Shown: positions 23,453 through 35,187, counted from the first letter of the stretch. The stretch: DNA of 64,000 nucleotides from Tenodera sinensis (GCA_030765045.1 CM060968.1:107952904-108016903); one strand, 5' to 3'. The notes: generated by a model from the letters alone, not told the origin. Numbers and translations: made by a program.

Positions 23453-25685
23453 CCCTAGAGCAGGCGCACTGGTGTATTTTATACACTACATTTTCATTTT
23501 GCATTCTAACGGATAAATGCCTTAACGTATCAGTACATTATTGTCAGTACCTTTCATGCCATTGTTCAGCATCCGTTTAGTTGTGTCAGAGCGATTGTAG
23601 CATCAACAACTCAAAGGCAACGATAAGTTATTCTTGGAACTGTACCAGCGGCGTATTTTATACACCGTGCGCCCAGTCATGTAAGTACTATTTCAGTTGT
23701 CAACCTAATCTGTTGTACTTTTACACAAAGCGGCTGCATAACGAATTATGTGTTTTAGAGAGGGCCATTATTATAGTACATTATTAGCGACCAATATTTC
23801 GTGTTTCTAATTTTAGGGCCAAAACATATTTGACAGAAGAAGAATCACAACGGTATCTTTTAGAGGTGCTCGCTGAAGAAGATGACTGTGGGGATATTGA
23901 TGATCTGTTTTCTGACAGAGAGGATGAAGTAATATTATCGAGTGATCATGATAGTAACTCTGAAATTGAAAATGATGAAGAGCTGTATTCCTTTGATAGT
24001 AAAGCTGGTGTTTTCATTGGTAGGGACGAAGAAACAAAATGGATGAAAACTGAGGTGCATAGAAAAACATCCCGTGTACCAGCAAAAAACATTGTCAAGA
24101 TCTTACCCTAAAAGGGTAGCACGAGGTATTGTAGAGGAAATTGAATCATTCCATAAAATAATCAATATTGATATGATTGATGAAATTGTGCATTTTACAA
24201 ATTTATTCATTCAAAGAAAGAGGCCAGAAGAAAGTTATTCTAGGGAAAGGGATGCTAAGCTTACAGACAGAAATGAAATTTGTTCAAAGTTAGGTATTCT
24301 GTATTTGATTGGCCTCAAAGGTGGAAACCACACAAATGCATTGGAACTTAGTCAAAAGATGGAACAGGAATGATTATTTTGAGATCTTGCATGAGTTACA
24401 AGAGATTTCTATATCTTCTTATATGTATCAGATTTGACGATAAAGATACAAGGGATATAAGATGCAAAACAGATAAGTTAGCAGCAATTAGGAGCTTTCT
24501 GGATGCATTTGTAAAAAACTGCATGGGTAGTTACAGTCTTGGGGAACTTGTTACCATTGACGAGAAACTAGAAGCATTCAGAGGACGTTGTAGCTTCATA
24601 CAATATATTCCCAACAAACCAGCAAAATATGGCATCAAAATATTTGCCCTGTGTGATGCTAAGTCATTCTACACTGCTTCGTTGGAAGTGTATTGTGGCA
24701 AACAGCCTGAAGGACCATTCAGTGTTTCTAATAAGCAATTTGATATCGTGTGTAGACTAACGGAGACAATAAAGGGAACAAATAGAAATTTCACAGTAGA
24801 TAATTGGTATAGTAGCTATCCACTGGCTGCATTATCCACCGGCTCAGCAATTCTTGGATTCCAGAAAGATAATACCTTGGTATCAAATGTACCTAAGTGG
24901 AACAAAGCTGTTGTTCTCATCTCCATGATGCACACTGACGGAACAATAGATGAAGACACAAAGAAGCCTCACATTATATTAGAGTATAATATGGCAAAGG
25001 GTGGGGTTGATAGTGTTGACCAAATGTGTAATAAACATTCAGTAACACGAACGACAAGAAGATGGATCATGGCTTTATGGTATGCATTGCTGAACGTGGC
25101 TGGCATCAATACACAAGTGCTGTTTCAAGCAAATGATAAGAATAAGAAACATCCTCAAAGTTTTTCTGAAGAACCTTGTTTTCCAACTAATGAAACCACA
25201 TCTTATAGAAAGATGTGGCATACCAAGTTTGCCAGCTGACGTTAGCATGTGTCTGTGTCACTACAAAGTTCAACAGACATGCGCAGAAGAGCTATCAAAG
25301 AAGAAAAAAAGTAGATGTGGAATTTGTGGAAGGGCAAAGAATAGCTCCACAACAATAAGATTTACATCATATAACCATTTTGTTTGCATAAATCATTCAC
25401 AGACTACAGTTCTCTGTGAAAAATGCAGTATGCGTTCTCCCGAAGTAGAAGATGATTAATTTGCTATGCCTAGTTATACTAATGTAATATAGCCAATTAG
25501 TGTGTATTAACATGTATGGAGCTGATGTTAGGCATATGATAAGATGTTACAATAAATTCAATTATGTAATGTTAATTAGCACAATAAATAATAAAGGAAT
25601 TGCAACAAATGGAATGTAGTGTACTGTGTACAGAATACACCGCGCGCCTGCTCCTGTATCATAACTGAGCGCGCCTGCTCTAGGG
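23453..25685 (+). mobile_element. piggyBac-family DNA transposon, complete ends, 2233 bp
   Basis: Both ends carry CCCTAGAGCAGGCGC as a 15-bp perfect terminal inverted repeat. They are flanked by TTAA at 23449-23452 and 25686-25689, the diagnostic piggyBac target duplication. A second GAGCAGGCGC unit lies subterminally at the right end (within 25641-25652). The palindromic word GTGTATTTTATACAC near the left end recurs, with one change, near 23650. The interior is a decayed transposase gene (23823-25459). The perfect terminal match suggests the ends could still be recognised by a related transposase. Confidence 0.93.
23823..25459 (+). pseudogene. piggyBac transposase, disrupted by frameshifts
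   Basis: Four collinear segments in changing frames: an acidic N-terminus (TEEESQRYLLEVLAEEDDCG; the codon before it is TTG, no ATG), a second piece (24110-24350), the DDE_Tnp_1_7 core (24370-25239) and a cysteine-rich C-terminus (CGICGRAKNSS, CINHSQTTVLCEKC). Breaks lie near 24108 (A-run), 24351 (with W to TAG) and 25225. The catalytic acids survive: TIDEKLEAFRG (codon at 24559-24561), FTVDNWYSSY and GGVDSVDQM. Between YSSYPLAA and ILGF about 25 residues expected from relatives are missing in frame. Upstream, TTTCTAATTTTAG before the reading frame could be a splice acceptor. Not functional as read. Confidence 0.9.
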
Positions 25686-25689
25686 TTAA

Positions 25690-26475
25690 GCGGCAGGCAC
25701 CGGCACGGTGCGGAGGAACTTGTTGATAACACTTTATTTTCGTGTTTGGTCCGCAACTAGTTTACACCGAAAAGGGCACACTGGTATGCTCATTACCATC
25801 ACGACTAATTTGCATTTCTATGTGTCGTGCTGTACCGAAAAATCAAATGATACAAGGGAGTCGATGATACAACGTTTGAACAACAAATCACGATTTGTCA
25901 CCTGCTAAGGACCTTACGCATGGAGAAATAGGTACTAAGATGAATACGAATACAAGTGAGTACTTTTGGACACATCTGTTATAGAGAAGATAGAATCGAA
26001 TCCTTTTCACGAACAGAACATCCACAAAAGCCGAGTTAGAGAGAAAGATAGTATTTATTAATCGTAAAATAAGTGGACCAAAACTGACAATCAAACTGTC
26101 TGGCAACTGGTAGAGATGTGCAGCCAGAAATATAAGAATTTTTAGAAACGAAAGCAACAATCCAAGGACAGCCAGGGAAGAATCCTCATGTAAATAAATG
26201 ACGGAGAAAACAGGTTGCAGTTTACTAAAGAATAGTACAAAATATACCAAGATTGAAGGCTTGAAGACCCACGCCACTGCTGGAGCTGCTTAGAAATATT
26301 GATGAACGACCCTTCAACCAAGCAGCTCTTTCCAGACATCTGTCCGGCACCATCACACGCCGTGAAACTTAGAAGCATACATGAAACATACATGGAAAGA
26401 AAGAGAAATACTTACTGCATGCCTATTGTCATTGCGAAAAACTTGCAGGGACTATAAACAAGTACAAAAGAATTA
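25690..26475. other. Unassigned
   Basis: Right flank of piggyBac. A 129-codon minus ORF (25888-26277) is Leu/Phe-rich without a recognisable family and overlaps another ORF; I do not call it a gene. Confidence 0.35.
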
Positions 26476-27255
26476 ACTTTTACTCATATGACTTTCTCTA
26501 CTAATGTGCAAACTGTTCTTACAAACATTTACTCTTCTATTGCATCCTAATAGAGTAAACATTTTCAAATATTGTCTTATTGCATATTTGGTTCTAAGTA
26601 CAATGGAAATAAGAGAATACAGTAGACTTTAACCGATAGCCAAATCGCTATGCGATGGCTTGACATTCCATTTCTTTGCATGGCGAATAGATTAAAAAAC
26701 CAACAAAGTTCTATTTGAAGTATTTGAGACTTCAAACACATAATGAGGAACATCGCGAAATTGGTTAGCCCACACTCACGCTCATGCTCAAGCTCTGGCA
26801 TTCACGCTCGTGCACGCTCGTCCACGCTCGTCCACGCGCTCTCTCTCAATTTCTCACATCTCAATATCTCTTGCATTTCTCTCACTCTCACTCTCTCGTC
26901 TTTCACTCTCACATCACTCTCATTCTCTCTCTCACATATTTTGTGCACGGTTTACCAATTCAAAAGTCATTCAGAATGAAGTGCATTCAGAGGGTACTCT
27001 CACATTATTTAAAATATATATTTCATTTGTCATGAAAATATCTCCAACATACCGTATTTTAATCAAAATCTTTGAAGTCGTTTTTGAGAAAATCACATTT
27101 TTAGAATGCTTTTTGATGTAAAGAGTAGCGTGAGATGGAGTAAATCCTTGTGTCACATTCTTGGAAGATGCTAATTTCTAATACGAGTTTAGTATTTAAC
27201 CGACTTTTCGTTTTTGAGTTATGCTGTTAACACACACACACTTTTTTTTAAATTT
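26476..27255 (-). repeat. Family R, partial copy with internal foreign segment
   Basis: The R 3' region is at 26476-26670 (ATGACTTTCTCTACT, GAATACAGTAGACTTT) and R middle to 5' at about 26940-27255 (AAGTCATTCAGA, CGACTTTTCGTTTTTGAG, short CA run). The segment 26680-26940, rich in CACGCTC and CTCTCAC words, replaces the usual sequence between them. Confidence 0.7.
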
Positions 27256-27276
27256 GAGGAGTATAGTTGCTGTAAT

Positions 27277-27966
27277 AAAAATCTGATGTGTTGCACTCAC
27301 ACGACTTTCTCTACTCTTGTACTAACTATTCTTACAGACTCTTACTCCTATATCTTCTTCGTGTTAGATGAGATAAACATTTGTACAATTATCTTATTGC
27401 AAAGGGAGTAAGATAGGTGCAAGGGAAATAAGGGAATACAGTAGGCTTTGAGTGATAGTCAAATTTTTTAAAGCTTTGAGATTCTGTTATCGCTGCACGG
27501 CTAAGATATAAAAAATGAATAATGATCTTCCATTTGACGAAAGTTTAAGTATTCCAAAACCTTCCCAAATAATAAGCAATATCTCTGAAATGCTTGACTC
27601 TACAAAAAATTAATTTGAATATAAATTATGTCATTTAGATCTAGATTTTTATATAGTAAGATTTTGTCTATTTCTTACAGTTTACCAGCTATGCAAAAGT
27701 CATCCAGAGCAAACAGGACTACATAGGCTATAGCTAGAAAGTTCAAAATATAAATTTCATTTGCCATAAAAATGTCTCAAGTATATGCCATTTTAATCAA
27801 AATCGTTAGCAATTTTTGACAAAATCAAAATTTTCGAAAAAATTTCCGTGTAAAGGGTATTTTAGGATGAAGAACTTTTCTTAAAAATCTTGGTGTCGCA
27901 TCCTAAAGGTAAACTTAAATAACAACTTTGGTTTTTAACCGACTTTTCGTTTTTGAGTTATGCTGT

Positions 27967-28040
<74 letters not shown>

Positions 28041-28146
28041 ACACATACACACACATACACACACATACACACACATACACACACATACACACACATACAC
28101 ACATACACACACACATACACACATACACGGATCTTTTTCTTAAAGT
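27277..28146 (-). repeat. Family R copy with expanded CA array
   Basis: Minus R from AAAAATCTGATGTGTTGCAC to the microsatellite at 27968-28128 and CGGATCTTTTTCTTAAAG. It stops where the next, plus-oriented R copy begins, so the two lie back to back. Confidence 0.85.
27968..28128. repeat. CA microsatellite with ATACACAC higher-order pattern
   Basis: Pure CA for about 68 bp, then regularly spaced AT substitutions giving an octamer pattern. It sits at the standard R microsatellite site. Confidence 0.97.
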
Positions 28147-29107
28147 CTTTTTACTTTCTCTACTGGTAAGTAGGGGAAGTATTGTATTCCACCCAAAAAT
28201 TAGATGTCGAGATTTCACCGGAAATATATGTTTTGAGACCTCCTGAATCCAAAAAAAGGCATTTTTAGAAAAAGGTCCGTGTGTGTGTCTGGCTGTGTGT
28301 CTGTGGACCGCATAACTCAAAAACTAAAAGTCGGTTAAAAACCGAAGTTAGTATTTAAGTTTGTCTTTCAAGGATGCGAAGCGAAGCTTTTGAAGAAAAC
28401 AGCCCCACCCTAAACTACCCTTTACATGGAAGATTTTTCGAAAATTTTGATTTTCTTGAAAATGGCTCTAACGATTTTGATTAAAATGTCATATGTTTGA
28501 GATATTTTGATGACAAATGAAATGTGTATCTTGAATTTTCTGGCTATAGCTCCTGTAGTCGTATTTACTCTGGACGACTTTTGCATAACTGGTAAAGCGT
28601 TAGAGATAGGTAGATCAAATCATACTATACAAAAATGTAGATCTTGCTAAAATACACAATTTATGTCTCAATAAATTTTCTTGTAGGGTGAACCATTCGG
28701 ATGTATTCCTTGTTATGTGTGTGAGTTTTGGAAAAAGATCTTCCGCGAAATGGATCATCGTTGTTCATTTTTTTATATACTAAGTGTGCAAAGACAACAG
28801 AATCTCGAAGCTTTAAAAGATTTGGCTATCGCACAAAGCCTACTGTATTCTAATATTCCCCTTGCAGCTACAAGGAAATAAGCAATAAGATAATTTGTAC
28901 AAATGTTTATCTTAACACGAAGAAGATATACGAATAAGAGTTTGTAAGAATGGTTAATACAAGAGTAGAGAAAGTCATGTGAGTGCAACATCAATTTTTT
29001 TATTCATGGAGCCTCAAAACATATATTTCCGGTGTAATCTCGACATCGAATTTTTGAGTGGAATACAATTCTTCCTCTACTATACATAGTACAGAATGTA
29101 AAAAAGG
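28147..29107 (+). repeat. Family R, full-length copy with inverted ends (961 bp)
   Basis: Left end CTTTTTACTTTCTCTACTGG. Right end in inverted form at 28998-29107 (GCCTCAAAACATATATTTCC, GTGGAATACAATTC, GTAAAAAAGG). All R body blocks are present, with a short GT-rich microsatellite at 28276-28310. With the copy at 17012 this defines the full-length form. Confidence 0.8.
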
Positions 29108-29174
29108 TTAAATTCTTGCACAAGAATGCTTTCAAAAACTTATTTAATGCTGTACTAAAGGCAGAAATCAAATT

Positions 29175-29420
29175 AGTTTAGATCTGAAGTTCTTGCGGGC
29201 CTTTCTAGAATAACTTTTCCACCAATGCCCTTTCCGTGTGGTGCTTTCAACCATTGTAGAACAGATGATGATGACCTCTTTCCTATTGGAAATTAGGCAC
29301 TTCTTTGCTGAATGGGTTTTCTAGGTGCGGTTTGATAAGAGGATCAGTTTCACAGAAACTGTTCTCCAGTCAGGTTTCCTTCAATAAAAGTTGGCCCATG
29401 AATCATCCCTAACCCGCAAG
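29175..29420 (-). pseudogene. Tc1/mariner-type transposase relic
   Basis: On the minus strand, MIHGPTFIEGNLTGEQFL and, in another frame downstream, IGGKVILERPARTSDLN match the region before the second acid (PxFFEGNLxGExYL) and the GRGGxIEWPARSPDLN block of Tc1/mariner-like transposases. Frames are broken and the middle is unreadable. It may belong to the same broad lineage as the relic at 1915. Confidence 0.5.
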
Positions 29421-30076
29421 CAAATCGACTGAATCCAATTTATTTTTAAAGCGTAGGTCGGTGGCGGACTTTTTCCACCTTTGAGATGAGTATCAAAGTT
29501 AGAGGGCGCTGCTAGAAGTTTCAACGTGGGAGGCGGTGAAGTTGAGCGGTAAATATTAGTTTTAAACTTCCCCTCTCACGTGACTCTGTATTCATTTGTC
29601 TAGTTCAGATTTAGTTTACATATGAAAGTATCCGTGTATTTCGAAAGAAAATCTCTATACACGTGTATATTATTAAACTAGTAAGTAAGCCAACCCTTAT
29701 TCCAAAACTGAATACTACCGGCGGGGGGAGGGGCTGGGGGGGGGGGGGGGGAGGCTGCTTTGTGACCACCACTGGTAGCAAAATGTCCGAGCAATTTTTA
29801 AAACAAATTTATTTTAAAATTGGGTATTATAACTTGTCATTGTTTATAAAAATAATATTTAACACTGTTTAACTATCTCTGTTTTACTTTTTTACATGAA
29901 TTACATTATACCGACGGAGCATTACTTTGAACACCTTGACATTTTATTGTTTCTCAAAAAGGCCAGCACTGAAAACTTTGAAACAATTACGCAATTTAGT
30001 AGTAGAAACAGTGATTGAAAATAACTATACCTTTAATCAAACAATTAAAAGTCAGAAATTAAAAAATTACAGAAGG

Positions 30077-30082
<6 letters not shown>
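29421..30082. other. Unassigned, contains a G-run
   Basis: A long G-rich stretch (29720-29752, including about 17 consecutive G) could form a quadruplex. No gene recognised. Confidence 0.4.

Positions 30083-30146
<64 letters not shown>
30083..30146. repeat. (CA)n microsatellite, not inside R
   Basis: About 64 bp of pure CA. The flanks (AGAAGGCGCGCG, GAATCCCCCTCC) are not R sequence. Confidence 0.97.
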
Positions 30147-30149
<3 letters not shown>

Positions 30150-30330
30150 TCCCCCTCCTCTTGGTAATGCTAGGGTTAATGAGAATATATAGTATAATGA
30201 GCAGGATAAATAATACAGGAATACTTGATTTAGAGCATATATCTATTCTTACCCCAGCAAATCAAACTTTACTATAAAAGCTTTGAGTTTTTGCACAAAC
30301 TTGGGATCTGATTGTCCTCGTGGTTCGTGC

Positions 30331-30500
30331 GTGATGGCTCCGCGGTAACCTGTGAAGGTCACATTCGGGAAGTCGTAGGTTCGGTTCCCATGGCCGACTT
30401 TTTTGACCCATGGGTTTTTTCGGGGGTTTTACCGGGACACAGGTGAATACCGGGAAGGCAATTACATCCCTCGAATTTCCTGTCCCTGCATTTAATTTAA
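30331..30500 (+). repeat. SINE-C (tRNA-derived), copy 1
   Basis: The head has GATGGCTCCGCGGTAACC (A-box region) and GTAGGTTCGGTTCCCATGG (B box, 30375-30390). A GACTTTTTTGACCCATGGG body with TTTTTTCGGGGGTTTT and CCGGGACAC follows. The same head and body occur on the minus strand at 43190-43303, which defines the family. The 3' boundary is uncertain. Confidence 0.65.
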
Positions 30501-31204
30501 CTTTAATTTCGATCGGGTATTTCAAAGTGGAAAGTGTTAGCGATGGGCGAGTTTGGCGCTGCTGTGTGGAGTTCTCAACAGACGAGTGGCGTTGCACTCA
30601 CCGACATGGGGTGGACAGCAATTGAAACCCATGAGGCTGGTGTGTGCTTGGCGAACGCTGGTATCGACATGATCTCCAGTACACGTTAGGGACCCTTAAG
30701 CTACTCGTGCTCTCATTTATCCCTTCATCCCGTGTGTAATATACAATAGCCTAAACAGATGTCTCAGTGTTGAATCTGCTCCCTCTACATGTACTCTACA
30801 TCTACCTCTACATCTCTGCATCTATGGTTAGCGAGCTAACTCCCAGATCTCGGGGTGGTTTTCCGGCCGAGGTAGAACATTTTCTCTAAGTATTATTAAT
30901 TTATACCCTCTATAGAGTCGGAAATTGTAGATGTGGAGGTGAATATGCGTGTAAAAGTTTAAAAAAAAAAAAAAAAAAAAAAGGGACGAAAACCTGCAGT
31001 AACCTAACCTAAAATTTAAAAAACACTATCAAAAATGTATCAGTCCCTCAATGTGTATTAGCAGTTAAAGGGTTGAAGGAAGCGGGTCCCACCATGCAAT
31101 TTACAAGAACAGCAAAAAATAAATGCACACACGCAGGTTCAGATCTCCTTTTAATTAGATTGCCTTTAAGGTCAGTTAGCATGCTAGCTTTAAATCGAAA
31201 GGTT
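30501..31204. other. Unassigned
   Basis: May include more of SINE-C (GTTAGGGAC near 30686 also occurs downstream of the copy at 48321). An A22 run is at 30961-30982. No gene recognised. Confidence 0.35.
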
Positions 31205-31440
31205 TCGATTCCCGAGTCTAAGAAGGAATCTCTAGAGTGGAGAATAGTGAGTCCTACGCTTATGCGAAACAGAGGAAAGTGGTTTCGCCTCTCCATCTAA
31301 TTTTCGCCGAGCCATAACGCATTCATGGGACTCAAAAACAAACCCATTACTTGTTTGATTGAAGGGGAAATGCTTCATAAATAAACCAAGGAGTAGGAGT
31401 CATTAGAAAATAAGGGCAAGGTTGGGCATCGCTGGTTAGA
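31205..31440 (+). repeat. Dispersed repeat family S, copy 2
   Basis: Matches 1370-1600 in block order (CTTATGCGAAACAGAGG, GCATTCATGGGA, CAAAAACAAACCC, GGGGAAATGCTTCAT, GGGCAAGGTTGGGCAT). Confidence 0.5.
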
Positions 31441-31900
31441 AGTATGGATAACTATGTTACGTTTATATGACTTTCTCCACTCCCTGTCGTTTACTTTTGT
31501 GTCTCTTCTGCGAAACTTTTATTTTTTAGTCTAAGTGATGCGAGATAAACATTTTCAGAAATGACTCAAATACTTATTTCATTGTAAGCTCAAAGAAGAT
31601 ACAACAGGCCCGATGTTTAAATGTTTTAAAACCTTCGGCGCTATGTACTCTTTACACGACATCGTGAGAGACAGTTGAATAGCAAAATCGTTTCAAGAAA
31701 TATGTATTTAAAGGTAGTGATAACCATATATCAGAGATAGTTGATGCCATAATTGGGTAACCCGAAATAAATTATATGTTCTGTATAGTTCATTTTTGTC
31801 TCTCTTAACGTTTGTCATTCACACAAAATTATAAATGAAGAGGACTTCCAAAACATTCAAAATACACTTTCATTTGTCATGCACAATCTTTAATATTGTA
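31441..31900 (-). repeat. Family R, degraded 3' part
   Basis: ATATGACTTTCTCCACTCC, GAGATAAACATTTTCAGAAAT and CATTTGTCATGCACAA are minus-oriented R blocks at higher divergence than elsewhere. Confidence 0.6.
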
Positions 31901-32384
31901 ATGTATGGGCCAGGTTAATCTTAAAGTAATTTCTTGCAAGATCACTTGTATGGGTGGGTCATGTACCTAGGTCTTTCACCCCTTTCACCCCGGTGCTGAC
32001 ACATTGCTGAGAAGTATTCGCTAAGCTTCCTGGTAAGCGAGGTTCATGTATTTAAACCCCGAATTCTGATCAAGCAGGAGACCTGTTTTCATGTGCTACA
32101 CGAATCTACGTTGCTATGATGTTTGAAAGATCAGCAGGGCAGACCGGGGGTTATGGGTTCATCAGGGCATCAACTCTAACCTGGACGTGCATCTTACATC
32201 GGCTCGAGGTAACCTAAGGCTTCTATTTTTCTAGAACGGCTTAAGTGTTCCTATTTAATTATACTAAAACTTTATTTTGTTAACTTGTGTTGGTACTATG
32301 AATTGCTTCACCTACCCCTAACTACCCAGATACGCTACCATGTTACGTCATGTATCACACCCTTTCAGGGAAGGGCGTGACAAT
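31901..32384. other. Unclassified insert between two parts of an R copy
   Basis: R blocks stop near 31900 and resume in order near 32385. The intervening 480 bp includes a GGGTTATGGGTTCATCAGG string that might be a degenerate B box. No target duplication was found. Confidence 0.35.
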
Positions 32385-32680
32385 ATGTGGTATTTTAATC
32401 AAAATACTTTTGGAAAACAACCCTTGGATGCATTTTCCATGTAGTGTGGTGTCGGGTGAAGAAATGTTTCGTGAATAATCGTATGGTGCCTTTGGAAGAC
32501 ACTGAACACCAAGTTTGGTATTTATCCGAACTTCCAGTTTTGGGCAATGCATTTCACATGGACAAGCACGCACAGACTTTTTTTTAAATGTTCTTTTATT
32601 TTTTTAATTCAGTATTTACGTTGAAACTTGGTGCCGAATTTTGGTACCCTTTTCTACCTGTGTCAGAGAAAGTAAAAATG
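32385..32680 (-). repeat. Family R, 5' part
   Basis: GTATTTTAATCAAAATACTT, GGTATTTATCCGAACTTCC and CAGAGAAAGTAAAAATG: minus-oriented R 5' half, likely the continuation of 31441-31900. Confidence 0.6.
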
Positions 32681-33589
32681 CAAATATGCGTGTGACTTAA
32701 TGTTAAAAAAGATGTGCTATATTCCCATTACCTTCTCTACGATTCTTATAATCTTGCTGAATATATTCTATATTTACTGAGAAACCTTTTTAGAAATGAT
32801 TTGTCTTTTAGTTACATCTAGGTATTTCGAGACGAAAATTTTGGTCTTTTATTTACTGCAGAGGTGTGAAAATTAACACTCGGGTGCATTTTTAAGATAA
32901 AACAATTTAAGTCTGAGTTTGAAAATACTTTAGAAATGTCTAAATTCAAACCAAAACCGAAAAAAGTTTAGCTTTTTTTTCACCATGCATATTTATATAA
33001 CTTCAATAATAATATTGCATTTAGTAATTTTCTTGCTTAACATCGTCGTTACTTGGATGGTATAGAGTTATAGAAAACGTAGTTAAAATGTAGAAGACTT
33101 TGCAGGCTATCCGGAAAATATCCAATTTATACTACCAGGTGGTCCACCAGAGCCGCACCTTCTACATATACCTAAGTCCCGCACGCAGGGACGGTGAATG
33201 GGATGCCTAATCACTGGTTTTCGAAGGGGCACTCTACTTGCCGGCAGGTTACGGCAGGCTGCATACAGTGAGATAACCCTAAGACTGTTCACCAAGCTTC
33301 CTCAACGTTATGAAGTACTCAGTGAGCGTCCTTGATTTAATATTCATTACGTGTTCATATTCATACGTTGGTATTTGGATAGCAGTTATGCAGTTGATGT
33401 GAGCATAGTCTTCAGTATCGACGAATACAGAGGTATAATTTTAATAATTCAGAACAAGTCAGGATGCAACCAAAGCTTGCAGATGGTTTATCCTGGAATT
33501 TACAAACAAACGCCTGCGTTCTTTGTGTTTTGTAGAAAAAGAGCTGAATGTCGACGGGACTTCAAAATAATGACTGAGGTATTAAGAAA
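32681..33589. other. Unassigned
   Basis: No gene recognised. 33107-33305 is less AT-rich and may be a fragment of an undefined repeat. The 84-codon plus ORF at 33351-33605 has no domain. Confidence 0.35.
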
Positions 33590-34334
33590 TTCGAACCATT
33601 CATAAAGGATATCTCAGAAATGGGAAGCTATAAAAATGTTTTTGAAATAAATTGTGTTTTTTAAAGAAATATAAATTTTTTGTTTAATCGTTCGTCGCTA
33701 CCTAATGAAGAGGACTTCACAGAAAATTCGAGTTAAACATTTAACTTGTCATGAAAAATAAACAGAGAGAGCCATTGAACTAAGAACCGGCTGCATTTTT
33801 TTTTTTTTTAACTGGGCATGTAGATAACTGATTCCACTCTGCTGCTGCAATAAAGTTCACGTTACTGATGCAGCTTTGCTCTGCAGCATTGAGGTTAAAT
33901 GTACAAGACAAACTCACACAGTCTGAAAGAACTAAAACAAAATATCCGACTGGAAATTGGCAGTATTTCTGAATGTGAACTACGGCGAGTGCTGTTTAGT
34001 TCCCTAAAGAGGTTCCAAAATGTATGAAAACGATGGTGGCCACTTTGAGCACTTCCTTTTATAAAGTTAGTGAGTAAAACTTTTAAAAGTAGTTTTAAAT
34101 GTGTTATATGATTGCATCCATGCCATTGTAACATAGCCAGAGATGTCAATTAGTACCAATCACCGCTCTCCTGGTATATCTTAAACATATGGTAATGCAA
34201 TGACAATCTTTAGAGTCATTTGTGAGCAAGTCAACATTTACCATGTAAATTTTTCTTAAATCTTTGTGTTACATCCTTGGAACACGTTGAACATAAATAT
34301 CAAGTTTGACATTTAACTGAGTTATCTTTTTACT
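33590..34334 (-). repeat. Family R, degraded copy with an inserted segment
   Basis: GGATATCTCAGAAATGGGAA and TAACTTGTCATGAAAAATAA (33600-33765), then CTTAAACATATGGTAATGC to CATTTAACTGAGTTAT (34180-34334). Roughly 33790-34145 is unrelated sequence between the two. Confidence 0.5.
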
Positions 34335-35130
34335 TTCTCTACTACGTTAGTATAATAGAGGAAGTTCCACTCAAAAATTCGATGTCGAGATTTTACCAGA
34401 AATATAAGTTTTGAGGCCTCCTAAATTCAGAAAAAGCATTTTTATAAAAAGGTGACTGTGACTGAGGACAGCATAAGTCAAAAACCAAAAGTCGATTAAA
34501 AACTAAAGTTGGTGTTTAAATCTAATGTTTCAAGGGAGCGATGCGAAGGTTTTGAAAAAAATTCCTCCATCGTAAGCCACCCTTTACATAGAACATTTTT
34601 CAAAAATTTTGATTTTCTTGAAAATGGCTCTAACGGCTTTGATTAAAATGACATATGTTTGAGATATTTTATGACAAATGAAATATATACCTTGAATTTT
34701 CTGGCTATAGCCCATTAAGTCCTATTTACTCTGGATTACTTTTATATAACAGGTAAACCTTAAGAGATAGAGCAAATCTTACTATACAAAAATGTAGATA
34801 TTGCTCAAACACACAATTTATGACTGAATAAATTTTTTTGTTGAGTGAACCATTTCGAAGTTGTTTGTGAGAATTATGGAGAACTTATACTTCTGTCAAA
34901 TGGAACATCGCTATTCATTTTTATATTAACCGTGCAAAGAGAACGGAATTTGAACGCTTCAAAAGATTTCACTATCGCCCAAAGCCTAGTGTATTCCCAT
35001 ATTCTCCTTGCGTCTACAAGGAAATAAGCAATAAGGTAATTCCTGCGAATGTTTATCTCGGCTAACAGAAGAAGATATAGGAATCAGAGTTTGTAAGAAT
35101 GGTTAGTACAAGAGTAGAGAAAGTCAGATT
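34335..35130 (+). repeat. Family R copy
   Basis: From TTTTTACTTTCTCTACTACG to GTCAGATTTTTTT with all body blocks. The microsatellite site is only GTGACTGTGACTGAGGAC. It starts back to back with the preceding inverted R piece. Confidence 0.8.
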
Positions 35131-35187
35131 TTTTTAACTTTAAATTCACATGTGAAACTAGCATCCAATTTGTTAATGTATCTAGTC

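Noticed and set aside
25888..26277. 129-codon hydrophobic minus ORF as a membrane protein gene
   Set aside because: Leu/Phe richness is expected from AT-rich DNA on this strand; there is no recognisable family, and a competing ORF overlaps.
27915..28320. ORFs of Thr-His or Cys-Val repeats
   Set aside because: Products of the CA array inside R; the same type recurs at 15690, 30083, 58131 and 59904.
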